Below are positions 1 through 8,393 of a DNA stretch of 64,000 nt, piece by piece. The stretch covers positions 201,099 to 265,098 of the forward strand of contig CAZKRY010000010.1 of NCBI GenBank assembly GCA_964555355.1, given 5' to 3'. Numbering within the stretch: the stretch's first letter is position 1; each line of letters opens with the position of its first letter. The DNA comes from CAIKBL01 sp964555355 (GTDB taxonomy: Bacteria; Pseudomonadota; Gammaproteobacteria; Ga0077536). A model generated the notes under the pieces. It was not told the origin of the DNA and made no database searches. It saw nothing but the letters and a program-made list of their open reading frames with translations. The translations under genes and the position numbers were made by a program.

Positions 1-364
1 GTCTTCGCATATCTTGGCGGAACTCGCCGACTATGCGACGCACATGTTGGTGTTACGCGACGGACGCGTGGTCGAGCAACGCGCAATCAAAGAGCCCGCC
101 GCGCGCACCGGTCTAACCATCGCGGCGATCGACGATCTGACCCGCTTGGCGGATACGCTCAGCGCCCAGCCCGGCGTCACGGAGGTCCAAATTCTGGACC
201 ATGAAGTGCGTTGCCGCTATTCACCCGAACTCACCGCGCAGGCGCAATTGCTCGCCGCCTTAATCAAGCAAGGCGTACGGGTCACTCGCTTTGGTGAGAT
301 TCAACACGACCTTCAGCAGTCCTACCTCGCCACCTTGCAACGCGCACGCACCGATGAATCCTGA
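1..364 (+). CDS. ABC transporter ATP-binding protein, C-terminal part (5' end outside window)
   Basis: The reading frame is open from the first bases of the window and begins SSHILAELADYA, followed by MLVLRDGRVV. This is the H-loop histidine region and the strand after it that end an ABC-transporter nucleotide-binding domain. The remaining ~90 residues are a C-terminal extension of the kind seen in CcmA/ABC-2 exporter ATPases. Walker A and the signature motif lie upstream and cannot be seen. The last 11 bases overlap the next gene, which encodes a multi-spanning membrane protein, so this is the ATPase of a two-gene exporter. Its substrate is unknown. Confidence 0.85.
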   Translation, partial: SSHILAELADYATHMLVLRDGRVVEQRAIKEPAARTGLTIAAIDDLTRLADTLSAQPGVTEVQILDHEVRCRYSPELTAQAQLLAALIKQGVRVTRFGEIQHDLQQSYLATLQRARTDES

Positions 365-1697
365 ACTGCTGCGCCAGAGCTGGCTCGAGATCAATGTCGC
401 GCGCGCGGCGACGTTGGCACTGTCGCTCGCCGCGCTGTTCGCGCTTGCCGCATTACTCGATGAGCGTGGCGGCTTACACGTCGTGTTACCGTCGAGCGCG
501 ATGATCGCTTTTATCGCCGTCACCATCGCCTGGGGTGGCCATCGCGCGGGCGAAGCGCTAATGGACGAACTGCGCGCACGCACTTGGGATTTGCAACGAT
601 TATCCGCACTTTCACCCTGGTCGATGGTGTGGGGCAAGTGGCTTGGGGCTACCAGTCTTGCCTGGCTGGGCGGCGGGTTTTCGCTTGCAGTATTCGCGGT
701 ATCGGCGCACGACTTTGCGCCATTGACCCGTGTTTATTGGGTATTACAGGCGGTGGGCGGAGCCTTGTTGGTACAAGGCATGAGTTTGCTCGCCGCGCTC
801 GCGATCGCCACCCATCCCCGGCGGTTGAAAGGTCCGCTTGGTAGCCGCTTGTTCGCGGCCGGCGTGGGCGCGGGCTATGCCTTGTTGATGTTTAAGCTTA
901 TCGAGTCACCGATGCTCACGTGGTATGGACACCAGTACAACTCACTCGCGCTCTGCACCGTGTTGCTGTGGATAGCGGTGGTGTGGGTCACGATTGGTTG
1001 TTGGCGCGCGATGCGTGAAGACTTGCAGTTGACGAGCGTGCCGTGGGCGTGGCTCGCTTTTCTCGCCACCGCGAGCGTGGTCATGGCCGGCTGGTACGCG
1101 CAACCGTCGCAGGCGGTGCTGACACAAGGGCGTTTATTGCTCGCGGTCGCGCTCGCCGTGTGCCTGGTCGCAGCTTATTTGGCCGCTTTTTCCTTGTATC
1201 GCGATCCGCTCGTCGCACGCCGCGTGACCGCCCGCTCCCGCGCGCGCGCATGGCGGCGATGCTTCTCCGAGTTGCCGCTTTGGTTGGTGGCGCTTGGCCT
1301 TGGACTCGTCATTGCATTGATATGCGTGCTGTTGCGCGATGGACGTATCGATGCGCGCTCGCCACTGGAAGACTTGGGCTTCTCGGCGCTCGCGTTGTGG
1401 CTTTTCGCGGCACGCGATCTGTTGCTGCTGGTTGGGTTGAGCTTGCATGCGCGGCCCGAACGCGCCGAGCTCACGGCGCTCATTTACTTAGGACTCTTGT
1501 ACTGGTTGTTGCCCCGTCTGCTCGATTTCGCGGGCTTAGACCTATTAGCGACGGCACTGCGCCCGGCACTCTGGCAGGAATCGGGATGGGCGTTACTCGC
1601 GCTGACGCTACAACTTGTGTTGGTCTGTGGGTGGGCTTGGTTTTCTTTTCGCGCGCGCGTTCGCCCACCGGCGACTACTTCACTCGCTGCCCAGTAA
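354..1697 (+). CDS. ABC-2 type transporter permease-like membrane protein
   Basis: About 447 residues dominated by hydrophobic segments, roughly ten to twelve membrane spans. An early stretch LSALSPWSMVWGKWLGA resembles the cytoplasmic loop before a span in ABC-2 permeases. I chose ATG 354 because it overlaps the end of the ABC ATPase gene by 11 bases, typical of translational coupling; an upstream in-frame ATG at 291 would lie deep inside the ATPase gene. It ends before, and converges with, the TraB-family gene, whose 3' end overlaps it by 18 bases. Export of an unidentified substrate is inferred from the pairing with the ATPase. Confidence 0.75.
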   Translation: MNPELLRQSWLEINVARAATLALSLAALFALAALLDERGGLHVVLPSSAMIAFIAVTIAWGGHRAGEALMDELRARTWDLQRLSALSPWSMVWGKWLGATSLAWLGGGFSLAVFAVSAHDFAPLTRVYWVLQAVGGALLVQGMSLLAALAIATHPRRLKGPLGSRLFAAGVGAGYALLMFKLIESPMLTWYGHQYNSLALCTVLLWIAVVWVTIGCWRAMREDLQLTSVPWAWLAFLATASVVMAGWYAQPSQAVLTQGRLLLAVALAVCLVAAYLAAFSLYRDPLVARRVTARSRARAWRRCFSELPLWLVALGLGLVIALICVLLRDGRIDARSPLEDLGFSALALWLFAARDLLLLVGLSLHARPERAELTALIYLGLLYWLLPRLLDFAGLDLLATALRPALWQESGWALLALTLQLVLVCGWAWFSFRARVRPPATTSLAAQ

Positions 1698-2909
1698 TTG
1701 CATGCCGATCCGATAACCCCCGATATAGGTGCCGAGTGATGCACCGAAGCCACTCAACAAAAAAACCAACAACGTGCGCGCCACACGGTTCTTGTACCAG
1801 CCACGCCAGGTGGCGGTGTCATGACGCAACCGTTTGAAATCGCCAACGGTCGGGCGGCGCAGAAAAGCTTCGCTTAATGCCGTGAACATGCCGATGCCGA
1901 TCGCCGGGTGAAGCGTGGTCAGCGGAGCGCCTAGGATGGCGGTTGCGATCGTCAACGGATGCGCGCCAGCAAGCAACGCGCCAACACCAGAAAGACCGCC
2001 GGTCAACACCACCCACTCCGTCACCATCCGCCAGCCGATTTCCGGATTGCGCGCGAATCCAAGCGCGATCCCACCGACAATGAAAATCGCGAGCAGCCAC
2101 GGCAACGCCTGCCACGCGCGCGACGCGCGTGGAATATGTTCAAGCTCGTTAATGACCTCGCGCGGTTCGGCGTTTTCTTGCTGAAGCGCCTGGCTCAGGC
2201 CCTGTAAGTGACCGGCGCCGACCACCGCGAGGATTTTGCGCTTACCGGACAACGCGAGCTGGCGTAAACAGGCCGCCATGTAGCGATCGCGCTCGTCGAT
2301 GAGTGGGATGTAAATTTCGCCCGCGGTGCGCGCGAACTCCGCGAAGGTAGCTTCGAGCAGGTCGCGATCTTTCAGGCGTTCGATTTCTTCTTCGGCAATG
2401 GTTTCATTCGACAGCGCACTCGCCACCAATCCGCTGAATAGAAAGACCCGCCGCCACCACGGTACGCGCCGATAAATGCGTTTAAGCGTGGTGCCGATAT
2501 CGCGATCGATCGTTGCCAGCGTCAGCGATCGATCACGCGCACCGTCGATCGCCGCGCGCATTTCAGCGCCAGGTTCGATCCCAAATTGTTCGGCCAGACG
2601 ATGTTGGAACGCGCCGAGCGCGAGCGTTGCGATAATCAACGACGCCTTGCCCTCGCGAATGACTTGCACGAGATCGAGTTTGGCGAGCGCGTCCGGATCG
2701 GTCAGCGCGCGCATGCGGCTCGCGCAGAGTTCGATCGCGATGGCGTCGTAGTCGCCGCGCGCGATTTCGAGCGCGACGGCATCACGGCTCGCACGCGAAA
2801 CATGCGCCGTGCCAAGCAGCCTAATCGCGCTATCGTGAATCAGAATTTCAGTAAAGGGCGGCGTCGCGACGCCGGTGCCCTCCGCGTCAGCGGCGGGAGG
2901 TATCGACAA
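1680..2909 (-). CDS. TraB/PrgY-family membrane protein
   Basis: About 409 residues. The N-terminal half has the TraB/PrgY/GumN features: LLGTAHVS near residue 35, then IAIELCASRMRAL near residue 60, a conserved Glu-Arg pair. The C-terminal third holds several hydrophobic segments, including LPWLLAIFIVGGIALGF and LLVFLLSGFGASLGTYIGG, as in PrgY. Members are proposed to be metal-dependent hydrolases or inhibitors of peptide signals, but function in proteobacteria is not established. The start is TTG 2909, with GGAG ten bases upstream; it lies inside the protease gene before it (23-base overlap), so the two are probably coupled. Confidence 0.75.
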   Translation of the reverse strand: MSIPPAADAEGTGVATPPFTEILIHDSAIRLLGTAHVSRASRDAVALEIARGDYDAIAIELCASRMRALTDPDALAKLDLVQVIREGKASLIIATLALGAFQHRLAEQFGIEPGAEMRAAIDGARDRSLTLATIDRDIGTTLKRIYRRVPWWRRVFLFSGLVASALSNETIAEEEIERLKDRDLLEATFAEFARTAGEIYIPLIDERDRYMAACLRQLALSGKRKILAVVGAGHLQGLSQALQQENAEPREVINELEHIPRASRAWQALPWLLAIFIVGGIALGFARNPEIGWRMVTEWVVLTGGLSGVGALLAGAHPLTIATAILGAPLTTLHPAIGIGMFTALSEAFLRRPTVGDFKRLRHDTATWRGWYKNRVARTLLVFLLSGFGASLGTYIGGYRIGMQLLGSE

Positions 2910-3384
2910 GGTATCCGGACTCCAGCCAGTTGCGTCCGAGCAGCAATTTCTCCGCGGAGCGCGACCGGTCGTTTAAGTTCATCAAGATTTGCGCGGCACG
3001 TTTGCCATGCCGCACGGTGAGCACCACATGATAACGGTACTCACGGCAATCCGCCGTCCGGATCGCGTGAATGCCGGCGATGGTTGCTTCCATGCGTTCC
3101 ATGACGCCGGCTTCGTTGGTGACCGTGAAACGCACCTTGCGGCCAATATCCCGTCGGGTCGGCCGCCCTTCGCCGCCGATGACTTCGAGCTCACTCGCGT
3201 TGATGGAAGAAACCTCGGCACCGGTATCGAGCCTCGCCCTAAACGGCAACGCATTAGCGCCGATTGCGACATCGACCACACCAGGCACCACCCAGCGTTG
3301 GGCCTGCCAGTACCCAAGCGCCCCTCCCAACACCAGCAAACTTGCCGCGAGCACACAATTTTGTGCAAAGAGGGTACGGTTCAC
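2887..3384 (-). CDS. Retropepsin-like aspartic protease, RimK-associated/ATP-dependent zinc protease family (PF05618 type)
   Basis: 165 residues with an N-terminal hydrophobic anchor (residues ~8-26), so probably periplasmic and membrane-tethered. RARLDTGAEVSSINA around residues 49-63 carries the D-T-G-A signature of retropepsin-like aspartic proteases, and LLGRNWLESGYLVD near the C-terminus matches the family's second conserved block. The family is historically named ATP-dependent zinc protease and is often found with RimK-type ligases; none is present here. It overlaps the TraB-family gene by 23 bases. Substrate unknown. Confidence 0.75.
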   Translation of the reverse strand: MNRTLFAQNCVLAASLLVLGGALGYWQAQRWVVPGVVDVAIGANALPFRARLDTGAEVSSINASELEVIGGEGRPTRRDIGRKVRFTVTNEAGVMERMEATIAGIHAIRTADCREYRYHVVLTVRHGKRAAQILMNLNDRSRSAEKLLLGRNWLESGYLVDTSRR

Positions 3385-3428
3385 GGTTCACGCGTGATGG
3401 GATCAAGTGTCATGCCGCACAGTGTACC

Positions 3429-3460
3429 GAAGTGCTGCGGGGTTCAGTCCGGTCAACCAG
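3429..3460 (+). repeat. Left copy of ~32-bp direct repeat flanking the DUF4143 ATPase gene
   Basis: GAAGTGC..CGG.GTTCAGTCCGG..AACCAG. The same pattern, with about five substitutions and one extra base, recurs in the same orientation at 4860-4892, just beyond the ATPase gene. The two copies bracket the gene and its palindromic leader. Confidence 0.6.
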
Positions 3461-3544
3461 TACCAATACCGGCAACCTTGATGCTAAGGCTAACTCCGCG
3501 ACCCGCCTTGGTAATCGTTTGCTATCGAGCAGCCAGCTCGCTAG

Positions 3545-3608
3545 GGACTATTCTCCCTATTTAGAGAAAATGGTCTGGACTATTTTCTCTAAATAAAGAA
3601 AATGGTCC
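3545..3608 (+). promoter_or_regulatory. Two tandem 32-bp palindromic units abutting the DUF4143 ATPase start codon
   Basis: Unit 1 is 3545-3576 and unit 2 is 3577-3608; they match at 26 of 32 positions. Each begins GGACTATT, ends GAAAATGGTC plus one base, and is itself an imperfect palindrome. Across the junction 3558-3571 and 3582-3595 form a perfect 14-bp inverted repeat. The ATG at 3610 follows one base later. The arrangement suggests an operator for dimeric binding that would block translation or transcription start, or the end of a mobile unit. No separate regulator gene is adjacent. Confidence 0.55.
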
Positions 3609-3609
3609 A

Positions 3610-4800
3610 ATGCTACGCACCTACGAACGCATTTTGAAAACCCATCTAACCAGCCACCGGCAAATGGCGTTCGTGACCGGGCCGCGGCAAGTGGGTAAAA
3701 CAACCGTCTGTCGGGGGCTTACCAAGTCCTACATGAGTTTTGACGACCGTGACGATCGACGCCTTGTTCAAGCCGGTCCGCGCGCGGTAGCGGATAAGCT
3801 TGGGCTGCAAATCGCGCGTCGACGTCCACTAACGGTTACATTCGACGAAATACATAAGTTCGGAAAATGGAAATCCTTCCTCAAAGGGTTTTTCGACCTG
3901 TTTGAGAACCAAGTGCGCATCCTCGTGACCGGTAGTACCCGCCTTGATGTCTACCGACGCGGCGGAGATAGCTTGATGGGTCGCTATTTCATCTATCGCA
4001 TGCATCCGCTCTCCATCGGCGAACTCGTACGGACCGTCGCCGCACGCAGCGAGATTTCAGCGCCACGACAAATCGCGAAGCCCGAACTCGATGCGCTATG
4101 GAATTACGGCGGTTTTCCGGAGCCATTTTTGAAGCGCGCCGATTCCTTTCATCGGCGCTGGCGCGCGACGCGGCGCGATCAGTTGGTGCGTGAAGATGTG
4201 CGCGATCTCACCCGTGTTCAAGAACTCGGGCAGTTGGATACGCTCGTGACGCTGCTGGAAGAGCGCTCTGGCCAGCAATTGATATACAGCAATTTGGCGG
4301 GAGAGTTGGGTGTCGCGATAGAAACGATACGCCGCTGGCTGGACACCCTAGAGGGCCTATACGTCGGTTTTCGCGTGCGTCCATGGTTCACGAACGTGGC
4401 GAAGGCACTCCGCAAAGAGCCCAAATGGTATTCCTTTGATTGGTCCACGATAGACGACCTCGGCGCTCGAACCGAAACCTTCGCGGCATGCCACCTTTTG
4501 AAAGCGGTTCAAACTTGGAACGACCTTGGATTAGGCCAATTCGAACTACGCTATTTGCGCGATAAGCTAAAACGGGAAGTCGACTTTTTGATCATACGAA
4601 ACCGGAAACCATGGTTTTTAGTGGAAGTAAAAGCATCGGATACGCAACTATCCCCTGCGTTAGCCTATTTCCAAGCGCAAACGGGGGCCTCACACGCGTT
4701 CCAAGCCGTGCGAAATCTCGACTTTGATTCAATAAATTGTTTCGAACTCAAAAAACCAATGGTCGTTCCGTTGCACACGTTGCTGTCTCAACTTCCGTAA
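3610..4800 (+). CDS. AAA family ATPase with DUF4143 (AAA_14) domain
   Basis: 396 residues. Walker A is TGPRQVGKTT at residues ~23-32 and Walker B is TVTFDEIHKF near residue 75. The C-terminal half is the DUF4143 module; KREVDFLIIRN followed by WFLVEVKAS resembles a PD-(D/E)XK nuclease-like core. A winged-helix-like segment (LAGELGVAIETIRRWLDTL) sits between. These proteins are widespread, patchily distributed and of unproven role. ATG 3610 is the only sensible start, directly after a double palindrome. Direct repeats lie on either side, and some stretches are less GC-rich than the neighbours, consistent with acquisition as a unit. Confidence 0.85.
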   Translation: MLRTYERILKTHLTSHRQMAFVTGPRQVGKTTVCRGLTKSYMSFDDRDDRRLVQAGPRAVADKLGLQIARRRPLTVTFDEIHKFGKWKSFLKGFFDLFENQVRILVTGSTRLDVYRRGGDSLMGRYFIYRMHPLSIGELVRTVAARSEISAPRQIAKPELDALWNYGGFPEPFLKRADSFHRRWRATRRDQLVREDVRDLTRVQELGQLDTLVTLLEERSGQQLIYSNLAGELGVAIETIRRWLDTLEGLYVGFRVRPWFTNVAKALRKEPKWYSFDWSTIDDLGARTETFAACHLLKAVQTWNDLGLGQFELRYLRDKLKREVDFLIIRNRKPWFLVEVKASDTQLSPALAYFQAQTGASHAFQAVRNLDFDSINCFELKKPMVVPLHTLLSQLP

Positions 4801-4859
4801 TACGCTTACCGGGGGAACTCGCTGGTCTCCAGCGTTCATGTTTCGGGAAGCTTTCCTCG

Positions 4860-4892
4860 GAAGTGCCACGGAGTTCAGTCCGGATTAACCAG
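4860..4892 (+). repeat. Right copy of ~32-bp direct repeat flanking the DUF4143 ATPase gene
   Basis: Shares GAAGTGC, CGG, GTTCAGTCCGG and AACCAG in the same order and orientation with 3429-3460. It lies 60 bases beyond the ATPase stop and about 100 bases before the next gene. Confidence 0.6.
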
Positions 4893-4997
4893 AATTGGGC
4901 TACGCTTCTTATGAAGGCTCACCATTCTGGTGGAGAGTCCTTATCCAGTACTGGCGCGCTGGGCGAAAAGGCCCTGGTTCGTGGAAGGAGACCGACG

Positions 4998-5405
4998 ATG
5001 AAGTTCAACTATCGACAGTGGCTCGTGGCCTGCATCGTGTTAATGGCGGCGCAGTTGGCGTACGCCGAACACCGCGAAGGGGGCTTCCGGTCACGCGGTT
5101 ACGACGGGGGTGGTTACTACGGGCCGAGTGTGCAGCCCGTGTTACCGACCCGCCCGTTTTTCGTCAAACCCTATCCACAAGGTTCAGACGACCGTGGCGC
5201 GCGCGGTTACCGCCATGGCTATCGCGAAGGCTACGTAGATGGATTCACGGATCGCGATCAGTTGTCTCGCGGGTCGCGCTATCGCCGAGGCGATAACCGC
5301 TACGATCACTACCGCGACCATCGCTATGGCTCTCCGCAAGGCTATTACGACTCGCCGTACTATGGGCCGCGGCCAGGGGTTTCGATTTACTACCGCAACG
5401 ACTAG
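4998..5405 (+). CDS. Secreted Arg/Gly/Tyr-rich protein of unknown function
   Basis: 135 residues. Residues 1-22 form a clear signal peptide (positive start, hydrophobic WLVACIVLMAAQL, then AYA before EHREG). The mature part is low-complexity: rich in Arg, Gly, Tyr and Asp, with repeats such as GYRHGYREGYVDGF and RYDHYRDHRYG. ATG 4998 was chosen because AAGGAG lies seven bases upstream and a signal peptide follows at once; the longer in-frame ORF from 4737 runs through the ATPase gene and the repeat. Such proteins may bind polyanions or cell-surface material, but no function can be assigned. Confidence 0.7.
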   Translation: MKFNYRQWLVACIVLMAAQLAYAEHREGGFRSRGYDGGGYYGPSVQPVLPTRPFFVKPYPQGSDDRGARGYRHGYREGYVDGFTDRDQLSRGSRYRRGDNRYDHYRDHRYGSPQGYYDSPYYGPRPGVSIYYRND

Positions 5406-5406
5406 G

Positions 5407-5427
5407 GCGCGTGCATTAAACACGCGC
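5407..5427 (+). terminator. Weak hairpin just after the Arg/Tyr-rich gene
   Basis: GCGCGTG and CACGCGC form a 7-bp stem with a 7-base loop, starting two bases after the stop codon. There is no T-tract, so it may be only a 3'-end stabiliser. Confidence 0.3.
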
Positions 5428-5513
5428 TCGACAGCAACTCCGGATAACCCGATTAGTCGCGAGGCGAACTATCCCGCTCAGGATGCGTACGCGTAACCTT
5501 TCCGGTATCCGCC

Positions 5514-6332
5514 TCACACCTGACAACGCGGGCAAAAATAGCTCATTCGCTGACCAATCACGCGCGTGCGGATATCCGCTTCGCCGCACTGTAAGCACGG
5601 CTGGCCTGCGCGGTCATAGACCTTGAGCTCGTTGCGAAAATAACCGGGCTTGCCGTCATCGTGAGCGAAATCCCTAAGCGTCGTGCCGCCAAAGGCGATC
5701 GCGGCTTCCAGTACCTCGCGAACGGCGTTCACCAACAAGGCATAGCGCGCGCGGCTGACGCGCCGCGCCGGTCGGCTGGGATGGATGCGCGCACGATGTA
5801 GGGCTTCGCTTGCATAAATGTTACCGACGCCGACCACCACGCCACCGTCCATGATGAAATTTTTAACCGCGCCGGAGCGCGCGTGCGCGAGTTCATGCAG
5901 ATACTCGGCATCAAAACGGGTGTCCCAAGGTTCTGGTCCCAGTTCGCGCAGCAGCGGATGCTGAGTCGGATCTTCGGTCGTCCACAGCACCAAGCCAAAG
6001 CGCCGGGGATCGCGCATACGCAGACAGTGCTTTCGCGCAAAAATGAGATCGACGTGATCATGTTTCTGCGGCGCCGTATCCGGGCTTACGACGCGCAAAC
6101 TACCGGACATGCCTAAATGCACAATGAGATGGCCCGCCGGAAATTCAAACAACAGATATTTCGCGCGACGTTTGACGGCCTGCAGCACTTGTCCTCGAAG
6201 CAATTGCGGGAGATTGGACGGGATCGGCTGGCGCATTCGGTGCTCGCGCACGATGACCCCGCTGACGGGAAAGCCGGTTACATGCGGCGCGACACCGCGT
6301 TTGGTGGTTTCAACTTCGGGTAACTCAGGCAC
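5514..6332 (-). CDS. mutM: Formamidopyrimidine-DNA glycosylase (Fpg/MutM)
   Basis: 272 residues, the usual length. It removes oxidised purines such as 8-oxoguanine from DNA and nicks the abasic site. The start is GTG 6332, giving the invariant PELPEVET N-terminus whose proline is the catalytic nucleophile and whose second-position Glu is essential; a longer upstream ORF lacks this. FPAGHLIVHLGMSG holds the conserved helix after the catalytic lysine region, NIYASE is present, and the C-terminus has the zinc finger CLQCGEADI...YFCPRCQ. The first 8 bases overlap the end of the GldG-like gene, so it may be read as the last gene of that ABC operon. Confidence 0.95.
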   Translation of the reverse strand: MPELPEVETTKRGVAPHVTGFPVSGVIVREHRMRQPIPSNLPQLLRGQVLQAVKRRAKYLLFEFPAGHLIVHLGMSGSLRVVSPDTAPQKHDHVDLIFARKHCLRMRDPRRFGLVLWTTEDPTQHPLLRELGPEPWDTRFDAEYLHELAHARSGAVKNFIMDGGVVVGVGNIYASEALHRARIHPSRPARRVSRARYALLVNAVREVLEAAIAFGGTTLRDFAHDDGKPGYFRNELKVYDRAGQPCLQCGEADIRTRVIGQRMSYFCPRCQV

Positions 6333-7656
6333 GGCGACGTTTCCAACCGAGCCACACTCCGTTCGCGACAAACGCGAGCGGCAATACCAGCAAGAATCCA
6401 AACCCAATTACCGCTTGCTGCCAACGCGTGAGTTCGAGTCCAACATCGCCGGCGAGGCGCGATTCAATCTTGAGCAACGACTCGTTCGACACCAGCCAAT
6501 CGACAAGATACGCGCCGAGATCTTGATTGCCGGCGTTACCAATATAGGTATTCGAGAGAAAATCGCCGTCGCCGAGTACCACGACGCGTTGCTCACCGGC
6601 TTGCCGCGACCGCGTCAAGGCGAGACCGATGGGTAATGGGCCGGGGTAATCCGCATCCGCTTGATAGACGGGGGACTCGATCGCTGAGGTTTCGCCCCAT
6701 GCTTGATCACTCGACAACAATAGTCGCGACGCGAGCCAACCAGGCGGTGTGCGTTCAATGAGCGGGGCTGCATGCGGAAAGACGCTCGCGGCGGTGAGCT
6801 TGGCCAAGGCCGGATGCGCCGGATAGCGAGTCACCACCGTGACCGCGCGATCCGCGATCCCTAACGCCGCGGAAACCGGATCGACGACCGTCGCGGTGAG
6901 CCGCTCAAAGCCGACCTTACTCGCCAACTCATCGTAGGCGCGCGGCGTATCGGGCTCTACCGTCATGAGCAGTGAACCACCGCGCGCAAGATAGCCGGCC
7001 ACCGCGTCGACTTCGCCAGGCAATAGCGATAACTGTGGGCTTGCGAGGACCAACAACGACGTGTTGTCCGGAATGGCGGTCTGCGTCGCCAGATTGAGTT
7101 CTTGGACGCGGTAGCCGCGCGACTTCAGCACTCCGGCCCAATGGCTTAAGTCGAAATTCGCGCCTCGCTCGGGACTGCGCTCGCCATGGCCCGCACTGAA
7201 CACTATCCACTGCTCTTGTTGCTGCGCGAGACCGAGCAACGCTTGTGTAAAGGCTTCCTCGGTATATTGGGTCAGACGGCGGCTTTGCGCGTTGAGCGCC
7301 AACACCACTTCGCCTTCTTGAAGGTTTTGCGCACGCACGACATCAACTGCGTTCGCGGGATCGACAAAAGTAAGCGCAAGCTCCGGGCGGTAACGACGAT
7401 AGCGTGCGACGAGTTCTTCCACCGCGATCCGGGCTTGGTGCTTGGGGGGCAGATAGGCGGTGACGGTCGGCGCGGTCGGTAACGCTTGAATGGCTTGCAC
7501 GCTCGCCGGTACCAGCGAATGCCGTTGATTGGCACTTAAATCCCACACCATGTGATAGCGCTGCGTGGCCCAACCGGCGGCAATCGCGAGGCTCAAACCC
7601 AAGAACGCAAGCGCCCAGTGCGACCATCTGCGCAAAGGCTCAGGCATAACGGTCAC
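6325..7656 (-). CDS. GldG-like auxiliary component of an ABC-2 transporter
   Basis: About 443 residues. One N-terminal span (~residues 13-31) and one C-terminal span (AVIGFGFLLVLPLAFVANG) flank a large periplasmic-type domain (ABC_transp_aux/GldG family) with VFSAGHGERSP, a motif typical of that family. Starts at 7656 or 7647 (MPEPLRRW) are both possible, and both overlap the permease gene. The order ATPase, permease, GldG matches gliding-type or Nos/Gld-type ABC systems. In organisms without gliding the role is unknown; envelope or exopolysaccharide functions have been proposed. Confidence 0.8.
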   Translation of the reverse strand: MTVMPEPLRRWSHWALAFLGLSLAIAAGWATQRYHMVWDLSANQRHSLVPASVQAIQALPTAPTVTAYLPPKHQARIAVEELVARYRRYRPELALTFVDPANAVDVVRAQNLQEGEVVLALNAQSRRLTQYTEEAFTQALLGLAQQQEQWIVFSAGHGERSPERGANFDLSHWAGVLKSRGYRVQELNLATQTAIPDNTSLLVLASPQLSLLPGEVDAVAGYLARGGSLLMTVEPDTPRAYDELASKVGFERLTATVVDPVSAALGIADRAVTVVTRYPAHPALAKLTAASVFPHAAPLIERTPPGWLASRLLLSSDQAWGETSAIESPVYQADADYPGPLPIGLALTRSRQAGEQRVVVLGDGDFLSNTYIGNAGNQDLGAYLVDWLVSNESLLKIESRLAGDVGLELTRWQQAVIGFGFLLVLPLAFVANGVWLGWKRRRA

Positions 7657-8386
7657 CCCGCAACGCCCATCCTGTAAGCGCTAACGCCGCTGCGGTAAAC
7701 ACGACGAAGTAGCCGACATCCGATGTATCGATCAGGCCGCGGGAAAGCGCTTGAAAATGCCGCAGCATCGAAAGTTCGGCGAGCACGCTGGCGTCCCGCT
7801 CGAGTTGACTTGCCCAATCGATGAGCCACAACCCCAGCAACGAGACCAAGGTACTCACCGCGGCGACCGCCGGCTGTGCGCTCAACGCGGAAAAGGCCAG
7901 TCCAAGCGCGGAGCCGGCGGCGGTTAATAACAGCAACGCGAGCACGCCAGATGCGTAAGTTCCGAGATCAAGCGTCGTGCCCCATAGCAAGGTCAGCGGC
8001 ATGAGCGCGACGAGTCCAAGCACCGCGGCGAACACGCTCAACACGCCTAGAAATTTACCGAGCACCAGCTGCGTCAAGTTCACCGGCGCGCTGTACCAAA
8101 GTTTCATCGTGCCCTGGCGGCGCTCGCCGGCGAAGCTCTGCATGGTCAATACCGGAATCAGAAAAAGCAGCAAGAAAGACATCAAATTGAAAGTCGGCAC
8201 GACCACCAATTGAGTCACGCCCGGGGGCTGACTCATCCGGCGGATCTTCGGCAGATACTCCAGGAATAAATCGATCTGCGCGAGGAATTGATAAGCCAGC
8301 AAAAACTGCACCGCCGCGAGCACCCACCAGGCGAAAGGCGTACGAAACAAACTCTGCATTTCGCGGCGCGCGATATTCACGATCAT
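7640..8386 (-). CDS. ABC-2 type permease (GldF/NosY-like)
   Basis: 248 residues with about six membrane spans. MIVNIARREMQSLFRTPFAWW is the amphipathic N-terminus typical of GldF/NosY permeases, and FAGERRQGTMKLWYSAPV is the conserved ABC-2 cytoplasmic loop. It sits seven bases after the ATPase gene and overlaps the GldG-like gene by 17 bases, so the three are one transcription unit. Confidence 0.85.
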   Translation of the reverse strand: MIVNIARREMQSLFRTPFAWWVLAAVQFLLAYQFLAQIDLFLEYLPKIRRMSQPPGVTQLVVVPTFNLMSFLLLFLIPVLTMQSFAGERRQGTMKLWYSAPVNLTQLVLGKFLGVLSVFAAVLGLVALMPLTLLWGTTLDLGTYASGVLALLLLTAAGSALGLAFSALSAQPAVAAVSTLVSLLGLWLIDWASQLERDASVLAELSMLRHFQALSRGLIDTSDVGYFVVFTAAALALTGWALRGDRYA

Positions 8387-8393
8387 GCGTTAC

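Noticed and set aside
1043..1837. 264-codon open frame inside the permease gene
   Set aside because: It lies in another frame of the permease gene, is very Arg-rich and has no domain signature; it is a shadow of a GC-rich gene.
4737..4997. N-terminal extension of the Arg/Tyr-rich protein gene
   Set aside because: It overlaps the ATPase gene and a repeat; ATG 4998 has a good ribosome site and a signal peptide.
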